26,070 nucleotides of DNA from Candidatus Nitrosopumilus sp. (GCA_013203245.1 JABMOR010000045.1:1-26070), one strand, 5' to 3'; positions 7,712 to 15,676 are shown, counted from the first letter of the stretch. A program made the numbers and translations. The notes: generated by a model not told the origin, from the sequence alone.

Positions 7712-10222
7712 TTGAAATTCTCTTGTCCAAAATGTAAATCAAAGATAGAAATTCAAAAAACATTCAACAAAAAAATGCATGTTTCTTGTGAAAAATGTGG
7801 TATTGAGGATTTGTTAGAATTCTCAAAAAATGTCGACGAGGTATTTCTAGAATTTCTTTCAAGATTTGACAAAGGACTAGTGACTGAGGGAGGATTATCT
7901 GAAGGTCTCAAGGATGAGGGAATCGTCAGAGCAGAAAATGAAATCAAAGAGATGATTGGAGAAAACAAGCCAGATAAAATTACTGAAGAAATCTTGTTTT
8001 CAAAAAAAGACTATATTTCTCAATACAAGGTTTTGAGTAATTCTGAGCCTAAAATGGGCTGTAAAGTAGAAGAATTAGGGCTAGATGAATCAATTACTGA
8101 ACATCTCAAAGAACTAAAAATCGAGCGATTTTACAAATTTCAAGAAGAGACGATTAAAGAAATTACATTTGGAGAAAATGTTGTCATCGAAGCACCTACA
8201 GCATCTGGAAAGACAGAGGCATTTTTAATTCCAGTTATTCAAAGAATAAAAAAAGATGCAAGTGAGGGGAATGTTTTTGCAATTTTTGTATATCCTACAA
8301 AAGCACTTGCCCGTGATCAATATCCAAAAATTCAGAAATTTGCAGAAAAAATTGGGATTCAAGTCAAAGTCTTTGATGGAGATACAAAACAAGAAGAGAG
8401 AAGGGAGATAATTGATCACCCTCCAGAAATTCTAATTACAAATTTTGATGTATTGCATTATCATATGTGGCATCAGACAAAATTTTCGTCATTATTAGCA
8501 TCAACTAGAATTCTCATTACAGATGAGGCCCACGTCTATTCTGGAATTTTTGGATCAAATGTTCATTACATCATAAAAAGACTCAAGAGGATTTGTACCA
8601 ACAAATTACAGTTCATAGCAGCATCAGCTACACTTGATGATGCAAAAAAATTCTGTGAAAAACTATTTGGAGAAAAGATGCAAAAAATTCAAGGTTCGGG
8701 CAAAAAAGGAAAAACAGATTTTGTAATGCTTTTTCCATCACTTCGAACACAGAGATCTTTGATGGTAGAGTTGACAAAAAAACTAACTGAAAAAAACCAC
8801 AAGACAATGGTTTTTAACAATTCACATCTGAATTCAGAACTTTTAGCAATACAGGCAAAAAAACAAAAAGTCAACATCAAAGTTCACAGGGCCGGATTAA
8901 TGGCAAATTATAGAAAATCAGTTGAGAGACAATTCAAAGAAGACAAATTACAAGCAATTTCGTGTACTCCTACGCTTGAATTAGGCATAGATGTAGGCAA
9001 TGTTGACTGTGTAATATCATCAACGATTCCAGTGAATAGACTAATCCAAAGAATAGGAAGGGCAGCTAGGAAGGGTCAACGAGGATATGCATTTTTGGCA
9101 TTAGGGAACGATCCTATATCACAATATTACAAAAACCACCCTGATGATTATTTTGAAGATATTGAAAAAACATACATCGATCCCAAAAATCCATTTGTAG
9201 AAGAATTTCAAGTGTTGTCCATGGCATGCGACAGGCCAATATCAAAACACGAATTAAAAGAGCATCAAGAGATTATTGAACATCACATAATAAAAGAAAA
9301 TCTCAAAGAAGTCAACAATAGAATTATTCCAAATTTTGATAAAATCAATTCATTGTTAAACGAATACAGCATAAGAGGGATTGGAAAATCAATAGATATT
9401 TTCTTGGATGGAAAAAAAGTTGGAGATAGAGTGCTACCAATTGCATTAGAGGAATTACACAAAGATGCGATCTATTTTTTAGCTGGAATACGTTACAAGG
9501 TAAAAGAATTTGATTATCCAGAAAAAAACTATGCAAAACTAGAAAGAATTCCAAGAGACTATCCATACTATACAAAGTCATTAACAGAGGAATGGCCAAC
9601 CATTGAAACAGTCTTTGAAAAAAGAAATGCAAATGGTGTAGAGGTTGCCTTTTGTAAATTACACATTGAGAAAAAGGTATACGGTTATGTCAATATTGAA
9701 TTAGGACAAGAGATCACACAAGGGGAAAAAGTCCAATTAGACAATCCATTAGAATATGATTTTATTACTAAAGGAATTGTATTTCATGCACCAAGACCTC
9801 TCAAAGTAATTGAAGAGTCTGAAGATGAAGAATATACTGAAGCCAGCGGATATCATGCAACAGAACACGTAGTAATTGAAGGAAGTAATATGATAACAGG
9901 AGGAGTATCTCAAGACTTGGGAGGTATCTCATTAGGCACCTCAGGCTTGATTTTCATCTATGATGGGGCTATTGGAGGCAGCGGTGCAAGTAAAGCCCTC
10001 TATGATAGATTTGAAAAAGCACTTGAACGAAGCATGTTTATCATAAAGGAATGCCCTTGCAAAAATGAATCAGGATGTCCAAGATGCACATTCTCATACA
10101 GATGTGGCAACAATAATGAATATCTGCATAAATATTCAGCATTAGAAATTTTGGAGAGAATCAATTCAGGTGAGAAAACAGAATTGATAGATCCTATTGA
10201 AGGAGACAAGCCCCTAATATGA
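7712..10222 (+). CDS. DEAH-type superfamily 2 helicase with C-terminal DUF1998/MZB zinc domain (MrfA/Hrq1-like)
   Basis: This 836-residue protein opens with a zinc ribbon (CPKC at 5-8, CEKC at 26-29). The helicase core follows: a Q-like YKFQEE at 141-146, Walker A APTASGKT at 161-168, DEAH at 271-274, SATL at 305-308, and motif VI RIGRAARKGQ in the second RecA domain. The C-terminal part holds HATEHV, a glycine-rich GAIGGSGAS, and four cysteines at 783, 789, 792 and 798. This is the DUF1998/MZB zinc-binding signature of Hrq1 and Bacillus MrfA, 3'-5' helicases used in crosslink and mitomycin damage repair. DNA repair is therefore the likeliest role. The start is TTG, set by the zinc ribbon that begins at once. 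Confidence 0.88.
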   Translation: MKFSCPKCKSKIEIQKTFNKKMHVSCEKCGIEDLLEFSKNVDEVFLEFLSRFDKGLVTEGGLSEGLKDEGIVRAENEIKEMIGENKPDKITEEILFSKKDYISQYKVLSNSEPKMGCKVEELGLDESITEHLKELKIERFYKFQEETIKEITFGENVVIEAPTASGKTEAFLIPVIQRIKKDASEGNVFAIFVYPTKALARDQYPKIQKFAEKIGIQVKVFDGDTKQEERREIIDHPPEILITNFDVLHYHMWHQTKFSSLLASTRILITDEAHVYSGIFGSNVHYIIKRLKRICTNKLQFIAASATLDDAKKFCEKLFGEKMQKIQGSGKKGKTDFVMLFPSLRTQRSLMVELTKKLTEKNHKTMVFNNSHLNSELLAIQAKKQKVNIKVHRAGLMANYRKSVERQFKEDKLQAISCTPTLELGIDVGNVDCVISSTIPVNRLIQRIGRAARKGQRGYAFLALGNDPISQYYKNHPDDYFEDIEKTYIDPKNPFVEEFQVLSMACDRPISKHELKEHQEIIEHHIIKENLKEVNNRIIPNFDKINSLLNEYSIRGIGKSIDIFLDGKKVGDRVLPIALEELHKDAIYFLAGIRYKVKEFDYPEKNYAKLERIPRDYPYYTKSLTEEWPTIETVFEKRNANGVEVAFCKLHIEKKVYGYVNIELGQEITQGEKVQLDNPLEYDFITKGIVFHAPRPLKVIEESEDEEYTEASGYHATEHVVIEGSNMITGGVSQDLGGISLGTSGLIFIYDGAIGGSGASKALYDRFEKALERSMFIIKECPCKNESGCPRCTFSYRCGNNNEYLHKYSALEILERINSGEKTELIDPIEGDKPLI

Positions 10223-10236
10223 TTAATCAATATGGG

Positions 10237-10245
10237 ATAAATATA
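10237..10245 (+). promoter_or_regulatory. TATA-like box for the SDR gene
   Basis: ATAAATATA is centred 24 bases before the ATG at 10265, in the 42-base gap after the helicase. Confidence 0.5.
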
Positions 10246-10264
10246 ACAAGAATCTAGAATTAAT

Positions 10265-11095
10265 ATGGAAAAAGTTGCTCTTGTAACAGGTAGTTCATCT
10301 GGAATTGGATTAGAGACAGTATTATCATTAGCTAGAGACGGATACCACACATTTGCCAGTATGAGAAATCTTGAAAAATCAGTAGAACTAGAACATGCTG
10401 CAAAAAAAGAGAATCTTTCAATTAAAGTGATTGAATTAGATGTGGATAAAGAAGAATCAATTGTTTCGGCAATCAAAAAAATTATCACAGATTGTGGAAG
10501 ATTGGATGTTCTAGTTAACAATGCAGGATATGGGCAGTTTGGATGTACAGAAGATGTGACAGTTGATGATTTTAGAAAACAATTTGAGACAAATTTTTTC
10601 AGTGTTGTTAGAATTATTCAAGAAGTTGCCCCAATTATGAGAAAACAGAATTCAGGAAATATTATAAATATTAGTTCAATTGCAGGGCGAATTGGACTGC
10701 CAGGATCTCCAGCTTATATCAGTTCAAAATTTGCATTAGAAGGATTAGGTGAATGTTTAAGATATGAGCTAGGTCAGTTTGGAATTAAAACTACAATGAT
10801 TGAACCAGGAGTTATCAAAACTAACTTTTTTAATTCAATGAAAATTCCAGAATCAAAGACAGACCCAAAATACAAGAATCTAACTGATCATATACTATCA
10901 GGATTGAAGATGATGGCAGAATTAGGAACTCCACCTTCTCAAGTTGCCGATGTTGTTATGAAGGCAATTCATGATGATGAAATGTTGCCACGATATATTG
11001 TGGGAACTGATGCGGCTATGTTTATCGAGGCAAAAAAGATGAAAACAGACCTAGAATTTGAGAAATACATGAGTAAAGAGCTATTTCCTAGTTGA
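10265..11095 (+). CDS. classical short-chain dehydrogenase/reductase
   Basis: This 276-residue NAD(P)-dependent oxidoreductase has the full classical SDR pattern. The cofactor motif TGSSSGIG is at 8-15, DVD at 59-61, NNAG at 85-88, Asn110, Ser138 in INISSIAG, and the catalytic Tyr151-x3-Lys155 in YISSK. PGVIKTNF follows the active site. Arg34 after strand 2 (ASMRN) resembles NADP-preferring members, but this is a weak guide. The substrate is not determinable. It stands on its own promoter between the helicase and topoisomerase genes, with no pathway partner beside it. Confidence 0.92.
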   Translation: MEKVALVTGSSSGIGLETVLSLARDGYHTFASMRNLEKSVELEHAAKKENLSIKVIELDVDKEESIVSAIKKIITDCGRLDVLVNNAGYGQFGCTEDVTVDDFRKQFETNFFSVVRIIQEVAPIMRKQNSGNIINISSIAGRIGLPGSPAYISSKFALEGLGECLRYELGQFGIKTTMIEPGVIKTNFFNSMKIPESKTDPKYKNLTDHILSGLKMMAELGTPPSQVADVVMKAIHDDEMLPRYIVGTDAAMFIEAKKMKTDLEFEKYMSKELFPS

Positions 11096-11169
11096 CATCA
11101 TACTACGCTAAATTGATATACAGATGGGATAGAATTTCATCAAAGTCCGCAATTATAATATGAAATGAT

Positions 11170-12831
11170 ATGAAATGGAAAACACTACAACATAATGGAA
11201 TCTTGTTTCCTCCTGCATATGAGGCCCAAGGAATTAAGATAAAGATCAAAGGAGATGCTGTAAATCTTGATTTAAACCAAGAAGAGATGGTGTATCAGTG
11301 GGCTAAAAAAAAAGACACTCCATATGCTCAAGATAAAGTGTTTCAAAAAAATTTTACAACAGATTTTGCTAAAACTCTAGATTCAAAATTTAAAAAAATA
11401 TCATATGAGGATATTGATTTTTCAAACGCTTTCAAAATAGTTGACAAAGAAAAAGATCTTAGAGAAATGATGAGTAAGGAAGAAAAGAAAGCCCTTGCTG
11501 TAAAAAGAAAAGAATTACGAGAAAAACTAAAGGAGAAATTTGGAATTGCCATCATGGATGGAGAAAAAGTTGAAGTTGGAAATTACATGGCAGAGCCACC
11601 AGGTATATTCATTGGAAGAGGAGAACATCCACTTAGAGGCAAATGGAAGCCACCAGTTACTACAAAAGATGTTACACTAAATCTTGGGAAAGAAGCCAAA
11701 GTACCTGAAGGGAAATGGGGAAAAATAATTCATGATAAGGATTCAATGTGGTTAGCAAGTTGGATGGATTTTCTAACACAAAAAAGAAAATATGTTTGGC
11801 TTGCAGATAGTTCAGGGTTAAAGCAAGATAGAGACAAAGAAAAATATGAAAAAGCAGTAAAGCTTGCAAAAGAAATTGATAAGATAAAAGATAGAATTGT
11901 TAAAGACATGAAAAGTAAAAAACCAAATGAGAGTAGAATTGCTACTGCATGTTATTTGATTTATAGAACTGCTATGAGGGTAGGAGACGAAAAAGATCCA
12001 GACGAAGCAGATACAGTAGGAGCTACAACTTTAAGAAAAGAACATATCAAAATCACACCAAATGCAATAGAGTTTGATTTTCTAGGTAAAGACAGTGTTA
12101 GATGGCAAGAGACAGTTGTTGCAGAAGGTCACGATAAACAATTTCATGAAAATCTCAAAAAATTGATAGAAAAGAAAAAATCAAAAGATGAGATTTTTGA
12201 TAACATTACTTCAAGGCATGTCAATCAATATTATTCCAGTATTGTAAAGGGACTAACAGCAAAAGTGTTCAGAACGTATCTTGCAACAGCAGTAGTGAAA
12301 AAATATCTTGTAGAACATGACGATATCAAAGGAAAGAGTGCAACTGAAAAGATATACCATGCAAAATTGGCAAATCTGGAAGCTGCCATGATGTGTAATC
12401 ACAAGAGAACGATTCCTAAAACATTTGAAGAGTCATTACAAAAGAAACGAGATTCTTTGAAAAAGGCAGAAAAAGAAGAAGCCTGGAAAAAAACCCAAGA
12501 AACCCTCAAAAAATTAGAAGCAAGCAAACCTAAAACAGATGCTCAAAAGAAAAGTAAAGTCAAAAGAATCAAGACATTAAATGACCAAGTTAAAAAACAA
12601 AAAATCAAACACAAAGAAAGAATAGAAAAACTAGGATTGCAGTTGGATCTATCTGAAAAAACTAAAGATTACAACATTGGAACATCTTTGAGAAACTACA
12701 TAGATCCCCGTATTTTCAAAGCATGGACAGATGAAGTAGGTGCAGAATGGGAAAAATTGTATACTTCTGCACTACAAAAGAAATTCCTTTGGGTCAAAAA
12801 TGAAAATGCAGCCTGGAAGGATTTAAAATAA
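11170..12831 (+). CDS. eukaryote-like DNA topoisomerase IB
   Basis: This enzyme relaxes supercoils by nicking one strand through a 3'-phosphotyrosine. The 553-residue protein aligns by eye with the core and C-terminal domains of eukaryotic Top1. It opens KWKTLQHNGILFPPAYE, continues through KVPEGKWGKIIHDKDSMWL at 177-195, and has the catalytic set Arg270 (AMRVGDEK), Lys307 (LGKDSVRW), Arg368 (TAKVFRTY), His411 (MCNHKRTIPKTFEES) and Tyr510 (NYIDPRI). A lysine/glutamate-rich linker, predicted coiled coil, spans about 425-495. The charged eukaryotic N-terminal tail is absent. TopoIB of this type is a hallmark of Thaumarchaeota among archaea. ATG at 11170 is used; an ATG ten bases earlier is closed at once. 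Confidence 0.95.
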   Translation: MKWKTLQHNGILFPPAYEAQGIKIKIKGDAVNLDLNQEEMVYQWAKKKDTPYAQDKVFQKNFTTDFAKTLDSKFKKISYEDIDFSNAFKIVDKEKDLREMMSKEEKKALAVKRKELREKLKEKFGIAIMDGEKVEVGNYMAEPPGIFIGRGEHPLRGKWKPPVTTKDVTLNLGKEAKVPEGKWGKIIHDKDSMWLASWMDFLTQKRKYVWLADSSGLKQDRDKEKYEKAVKLAKEIDKIKDRIVKDMKSKKPNESRIATACYLIYRTAMRVGDEKDPDEADTVGATTLRKEHIKITPNAIEFDFLGKDSVRWQETVVAEGHDKQFHENLKKLIEKKKSKDEIFDNITSRHVNQYYSSIVKGLTAKVFRTYLATAVVKKYLVEHDDIKGKSATEKIYHAKLANLEAAMMCNHKRTIPKTFEESLQKKRDSLKKAEKEEAWKKTQETLKKLEASKPKTDAQKKSKVKRIKTLNDQVKKQKIKHKERIEKLGLQLDLSEKTKDYNIGTSLRNYIDPRIFKAWTDEVGAEWEKLYTSALQKKFLWVKNENAAWKDLK

Positions 12832-12842
12832 AATTAGAATCA

Positions 12843-12850
12843 TTTAATTT
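12843..12850 (+). promoter_or_regulatory. TATA-like box for tRNA-Met
   Basis: TTTAATTT is centred about 28 bases before the first tRNA base, the expected place of box A for an archaeal tRNA gene. Confidence 0.45.
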
Positions 12851-12874
12851 CCCAAATTTTTGACCATATATTAT

Positions 12875-12989
12875 GCCGGGGTAGCTCAGCCTGGTTAGAG
12901 TGCCAGTTCAATTGGTAAACTCTAACGGTTCTCCAACTAAGGCAATACTCATAATCTGGAGGTCGCGAGTTCGAAACTCGCCCCCGGCA
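12875..12989 (+). tRNA. tRNA-Met (CAT), elongator type, with an intron
   Basis: The acceptor arms GCCGGGG and CCCCGGC pair fully, with discriminator A at 12989 and no encoded CCA. The D arm is GCTC/GAGT, and the T arm is GCGAG-TTCGAAA-CTCGC. Read straight through, the anticodon stem fails (T31 against T39) and base 33 is C. Removing the 40 bases 12907-12946 restores CCAGA-CTCATAA-TCTGG with T33 and anticodon CAT. The mature RNA is 75 bases before CCA. G1-C72 and the lack of three G-C pairs at the anticodon stem base argue against the initiator. The GCCGGGG acceptor fits elongator Met, although tRNA-Ile2 (CAT, agmatidine-modified) is the alternative. Confidence 0.88.
12907..12946 (+). other. 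non-canonical tRNA intron between positions 30 and 31, bulge-helix-bulge
   Basis: The splice sites fit a bulge-helix-bulge exactly. TGCC (12901-12904) pairs with GGCA (12941-12944) as the 4-bp central helix. The 3-base bulges are AG^T and AT^A, each cut after the second base. The outer exon helix is GAG/CTC. The inner helix is imperfect: TTGG pairs with CCAA after two mismatches. The boundaries are unambiguous, because shifting either way breaks the mature stem. Confidence 0.82.
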
Positions 12990-13006
12990 CACACCATATC
13001 TAAGAT

Positions 13007-13564
13007 TTATTGTGCCAAGAGTTTCTCTAATTGTAAATAGACGGGTTTTTGTTCTTCTGCATATATTTGCAATAATCTCTTCCAAGATCTTTCAAAATCT
13101 ACCGTGAATTTCTTAAAACCAGTTTGAGAAGATAATGAAACCTCTTTGTTCGGATTATAATTTACATTATCAATTGATACAGCATGGTTTAGAGCATTCC
13201 GAACTTCAAATAGCCTAGACATATCTCGGGTGTATTCAGGGGGAAAAACCTTCCAATCCAAAAAAGTTCTAATTTTTCGATTTAACGGAATCAAATTCAA
13301 AGCATACAAAAGTTCGTCACTATTTTTTTCATTAGAATATCCCACGATACGCATTCGAATTATTTCATCAAAAAGAAATCCCATTTTAGAAAATCCAGAC
13401 ATTATTTTGTCTCGATTTTTAGTTATTACAATTTTAGATGAGAATCCAGACTTGAAATGTCCATTATTAATAAAATAATGTTTATTTTTATAAATGAAAT
13501 AAAATCTAACTTTTGAAGAATTGTATTTTTTGATTAGTTGAAGAAACTCAGAATCTTTTACCAT
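13007..13564 (-). CDS. hypothetical protein with HEPN-like R-x4-H motif
   Basis: I do not recognise a family with confidence. The 185-residue protein (from the ATG at 13564) has an N-terminal alpha/beta part with KVRFYFIYKNKHYFINNG. A helical C-terminal half contains RLFEVRNALNHAVS, where Arg122 and His127 form R-N-x3-H, the pattern of HEPN domains (often RNases or RNA-binding). KIRTFLDWKVFP before it resembles the first HEPN helix region. No partner nucleotidyltransferase (MNT) lies beside it, so a toxin-antitoxin role is not supported. A TTG 12 bases upstream is possible, but a TTAATTAA box at -25 favours the ATG. It ends 17 bases from the tRNA-Met 3' end, on the opposite strand. Confidence 0.6.
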   Translation of the reverse strand: MVKDSEFLQLIKKYNSSKVRFYFIYKNKHYFINNGHFKSGFSSKIVITKNRDKIMSGFSKMGFLFDEIIRMRIVGYSNEKNSDELLYALNLIPLNRKIRTFLDWKVFPPEYTRDMSRLFEVRNALNHAVSIDNVNYNPNKEVSLSSQTGFKKFTVDFERSWKRLLQIYAEEQKPVYLQLEKLLAQ

Positions 13565-13585
13565 GTACCAACTCAAAAAAAATCA

Positions 13586-13593
13586 TTAATTAA
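13586..13593 (-). promoter_or_regulatory. TATA-like box for the HEPN-like gene
   Basis: TTAATTAA is palindromic and centred 25 bases before the ATG at 13564 on the minus strand, supporting that start. Confidence 0.5.
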
Positions 13594-13631
13594 CAGTTAA
13601 TCTGATTTTCATTGAAAGAATTACAGTTAAT

Positions 13632-14075
13632 TTAGGAATAATATTCCTTGAATCCCTTATCAGTTGGAAGTAATTCAGTTTTAGGACCAAACATGCCCTG
13701 TTTTTGGATTACTTTTAACAATCCATTTTTCTCCAAATCTTCCAAAATAGCATCTAAATCTTTACTATCCAATCCAGTATTTTTTTGAATGCTTTCAAAG
13801 GATTTTGAACCTCTGTTTAACGCTCCCAAAACAAGATCATTTTTTGATTTAGGTTTAGTTTCCATTGATGGTTTTTGTTGATATTCATCAAAACGGGATT
13901 CAGGTTGATTTGGTTGTTGTTGATTTGGTTGTTGTTGATTTGGTTGTTGTTGTAGTTGTTGCGGAAAGAAGTTTTTTCCTATACCTCTTTTTGCTAATAA
14001 TCGTGGAACAATTCTAGCTAGTGGAATTGCCAAGAAAATTATGATGTATATCCAAGAAAAATTAGGTTCTGCCAT
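13632..14075 (-). CDS. membrane-anchored winged-helix protein with Gln/Pro-rich linker
   Basis: This 147-residue protein has three parts. A membrane helix lies near 7-24 (FSWIYIIIFLAIPLARI). A linker at about 36-60 is rich in Gln, Asn and Pro, with QQQPN-type units repeated three times. The C-terminal domain from about 78 looks like a winged helix: LVLGALNRGSKSFESIQKNT, then LDAILEDLEKNGLLKVI and a wing GPKTELLPTDKGF. The layout suggests a membrane-tethered DNA-binding or protein-binding regulator. No ligand domain is present. The next gene, an SPFH protein, diverges from it, so a link to membrane organisation is possible but unproven. Confidence 0.75.
   Translation of the reverse strand: MAEPNFSWIYIIIFLAIPLARIVPRLLAKRGIGKNFFPQQLQQQPNQQQPNQQQPNQPESRFDEYQQKPSMETKPKSKNDLVLGALNRGSKSFESIQKNTGLDSKDLDAILEDLEKNGLLKVIQKQGMFGPKTELLPTDKGFKEYYS
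13905..13949. repeat. three perfect 15-bp tandem repeats
   Basis: The unit TTGATTTGGTTGTTG occurs three times end to end at 13905, 13920 and 13935. It lies in frame inside the membrane winged-helix gene and encodes the Gln/Asn/Pro linker units. Because the unit is 15 bases, copy-number change would alter the linker without shifting the frame. Confidence 0.9.
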
Positions 14076-14097
14076 TATTTCTTTAAAACATTGAAGG

Positions 14098-14107
14098 CAT
14101 AAATTTG
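14098..14107 (-). promoter_or_regulatory. TATA-like box for the membrane winged-helix gene
   Basis: The minus strand reads AAATTTATGC, centred 27 bases before the ATG at 14075. Confidence 0.4.
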
Positions 14108-14147
14108 TTCAGAAGGCCAATAATTTCCATTAATACACAGTAGTTGG

Positions 14148-14154
14148 GTATAAT
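14148..14154 (+). promoter_or_regulatory. TATA-like box for the SPFH gene
   Basis: GTATAAT is centred about 28 bases before the TTG at 14179, supporting that start codon. Confidence 0.5.
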
Positions 14155-14178
14155 AGTAGTGGATAGATATTAGATTCA

Positions 14179-15042
14179 TTGTCAAAGTATCAATCTCCTA
14201 ACGTTAGCGTAAATTTTGGGGCTGCAAAGGCGGTTTTAGTAGGAATTATTTTATTAATTATAATCGGAGTAGTTGCATCAGCTTCAGTACAAATTGTTGA
14301 ATCTGGAAATAGAGGTGTTTTACTTCATTGGAGTGCAGTCGATATCACTAGTCCACCTCTAGAGGAAGGACTTCATTTTGTAACTCCATTTCAAGACAGT
14401 GTTGTAAACATAGAAGTTAGAACTATGAAATTTGTCAAATCAACATCTTCTGCATCAAAAGACCTTCAGACAGTATCAACAGAAGTAACAGTAAACTATA
14501 GACCATCTCCAAATTCAGTCAATACACTATACAAAGAAATAGGATTAGATTATGAAAGTAGAGTTATTCAGCCAGCAGTAGAGGAAGTAGTAAAACAGGT
14601 TACTGCACAATATAACGCTGCAGAACTAATTACAAAACGACCACAAGTTAAAGCAGATATAGAATCTGAAATTACTACCCGTCTCAATGTATACAATATC
14701 ATAACAGATGTCATTTCAATTACGGATTTTCAATTTTCTGTATTGTTTGCTCAAGCCATTGAATCTAAAGTAGAAGCAGAGCAAAAGGCACAAAAAGCAG
14801 AAAATGATTTAATCAGAATAGAAGTAGAAGCAAGACAATTAGAAGCTCAAGCAGAAGGTCTTGCAGCAGCAAACATTGCTGAAGCCAGAGGTGAAGCAGA
14901 AGCAATTTCAATTATCAATCAAGCATTATCAACAAATCCAAATTATTTAGAATGGTTAAAGACTCAAGCATGGGATGGAAAATTACCTCTCGTAGTAGGT
15001 GAAGGTGGAACACCATTCATTTCAATTCCAGTAGCACCTTAG
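14179..15042 (+). CDS. SPFH/prohibitin-like membrane protein
   Basis: This 287-residue protein has an N-terminal membrane anchor at about 17-37 (VLVGIILLIIIGVVASASV). The SPFH/band 7 domain follows (about 40-200), with GNRGVLLHW, EEGLHFVTPFQDSVVNIEVR and NVYNIITDVISITDFQFS. An alanine/glutamate-rich coiled coil lies at about 200-245. Prohibitins and stomatins form ring-shaped membrane assemblies that organise membrane domains and often control membrane proteases. No NfeD or FtsH-like protease gene is adjacent. The order and length match prohibitin (about 270-300 residues) better than the NfeD-linked stomatins. The start is TTG. Confidence 0.9.
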   Translation: MSKYQSPNVSVNFGAAKAVLVGIILLIIIGVVASASVQIVESGNRGVLLHWSAVDITSPPLEEGLHFVTPFQDSVVNIEVRTMKFVKSTSSASKDLQTVSTEVTVNYRPSPNSVNTLYKEIGLDYESRVIQPAVEEVVKQVTAQYNAAELITKRPQVKADIESEITTRLNVYNIITDVISITDFQFSVLFAQAIESKVEAEQKAQKAENDLIRIEVEARQLEAQAEGLAAANIAEARGEAEAISIINQALSTNPNYLEWLKTQAWDGKLPLVVGEGGTPFISIPVAP

Positions 15043-15055
15043 ATATTTTTAAAAC

Positions 15056-15361
15056 TTAGTTATTTTCTTTGTCTTTTTGATACTCTCTGATTGCATCATA
15101 CATTGTAAGAAATTGCTCAGGTTCATTCTGTCTATAATTTTTTTCAAGATTTCGAATTTCTTGGTGTGAAATTGATTCTCCTTTATTTTCATAATATTCT
15201 TTAATTATTTGAGATGGAGTTTTTTTGATATTATATTTTCGGAGGGATTGGTTCACAGATCTTTTGCAATACAAATCATAAATTACAAATCGATAAGCAA
15301 GATATCCAGATAATCCTATAATTGCAACAACAAGTATAGGAATTATTATAATTGCTGCCAT
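15056..15361 (-). CDS. hypothetical single-pass membrane protein
   Basis: I do not recognise this 101-residue protein. It has one clear N-terminal membrane helix (IIIIPILVVAIIGLSGYLAY, about 4-23). A basic stretch with one Cys follows, then a charged helical cytoplasmic-type tail with SQIIKEYYENKGESISHQEI and REYQKDKENN. It converges with the SPFH gene 13 bases away; its start overlaps the upstream region of the small zinc-finger gene. It might be a small accessory membrane protein, but nothing in the sequence names a role. Confidence 0.65.
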   Translation of the reverse strand: MAAIIIIPILVVAIIGLSGYLAYRFVIYDLYCKRSVNQSLRKYNIKKTPSQIIKEYYENKGESISHQEIRNLEKNYRQNEPEQFLTMYDAIREYQKDKENN

Positions 15362-15474
15362 GCCTAATTAGACATCTTTTGAGTATTTCATTGTTATTCT
15401 TTTTTGTATTAGGAATCTATCATGCACATAAAATTGGTAAAAGAGTTTTATGTGTAAATAATTTCAAAAAAACA

Positions 15475-15624
15475 ATGGGTTTGTTTTCACGTAAAAAAGA
15501 AATTATTGTTGGAACTATTTGCCCAAAATGTGACATGGAATTCACAGATTCAGAAAGAACAGTACGGCATATGGAAAAAGCCCACCAATCTAAAAAGAAA
15601 TTTGAATGTAATTCATGCGGTTAG
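15475..15624 (+). CDS. C2H2 zinc-finger-like small protein, 49 residues
   Basis: Read from the ATG at 15475, this tiny protein is MGLFSRKKEI followed by a C2H2 finger. Cys16 and Cys19 (CPKC) are followed by His32 and His37 in RHMEKAHQ, giving C-x2-C-x12-H-x4-H. A second, incomplete pair, CNSCG, ends the chain. Single-finger proteins of this kind occur across thaumarchaea and other archaea with unknown targets; nucleic-acid binding is inferred. An open frame extends upstream to 15352, but that part is hydrophobic and unrelated. A TTTTAT box about 26 bases before 15475 supports the short start. Confidence 0.7.
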   Translation: MGLFSRKKEIIVGTICPKCDMEFTDSERTVRHMEKAHQSKKKFECNSCG

Positions 15625-15646
15625 GAATCAATTCATCAGGATACTC

Positions 15647-15655
15647 TATTAAATA
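15647..15655 (+). promoter_or_regulatory. TATA box for the small CGSC membrane protein
   Basis: TATTAAATA is centred 26 bases before the ATG at 15677 but only 11 bases before an alternative ATG at 15662. It argues for the downstream start. Confidence 0.55.
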
Positions 15656-15676
15656 TGAATAATGACTAAAATTATC

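Noticed and set aside
6842..10222. A DISARM or restriction-modification defence locus.
   Set aside because: There is no separate DrmA/DrmB/DrmC set and no restriction nuclease. The helicase has the single-chain MrfA/Hrq1 layout.
10000..10521. A 173-codon open frame on the minus strand across the helicase-SDR junction.
   Set aside because: It runs antisense to two well-supported genes, including their key motifs, and has no recognisable domain.
12840..13085. An open reading frame of 81 codons on the minus strand across the tRNA-Met gene.
   Set aside because: It lies over the tRNA and the end of the HEPN-like gene, has no family resemblance, and is explained by chance.
12875..13576. Integrated element inserted at the tRNA-Met 3' end.
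   Set aside because: I saw no second copy of the tRNA 3' end, no integrase, and neighbouring genes have normal composition.
13593..13631. Repeated ACAGTTAAT at 13593 and 13623 as an operator or att pair.
   Set aside because: The repeat is only nine AT-rich bases and occurs twice in an AT-rich gap, so chance is sufficient.
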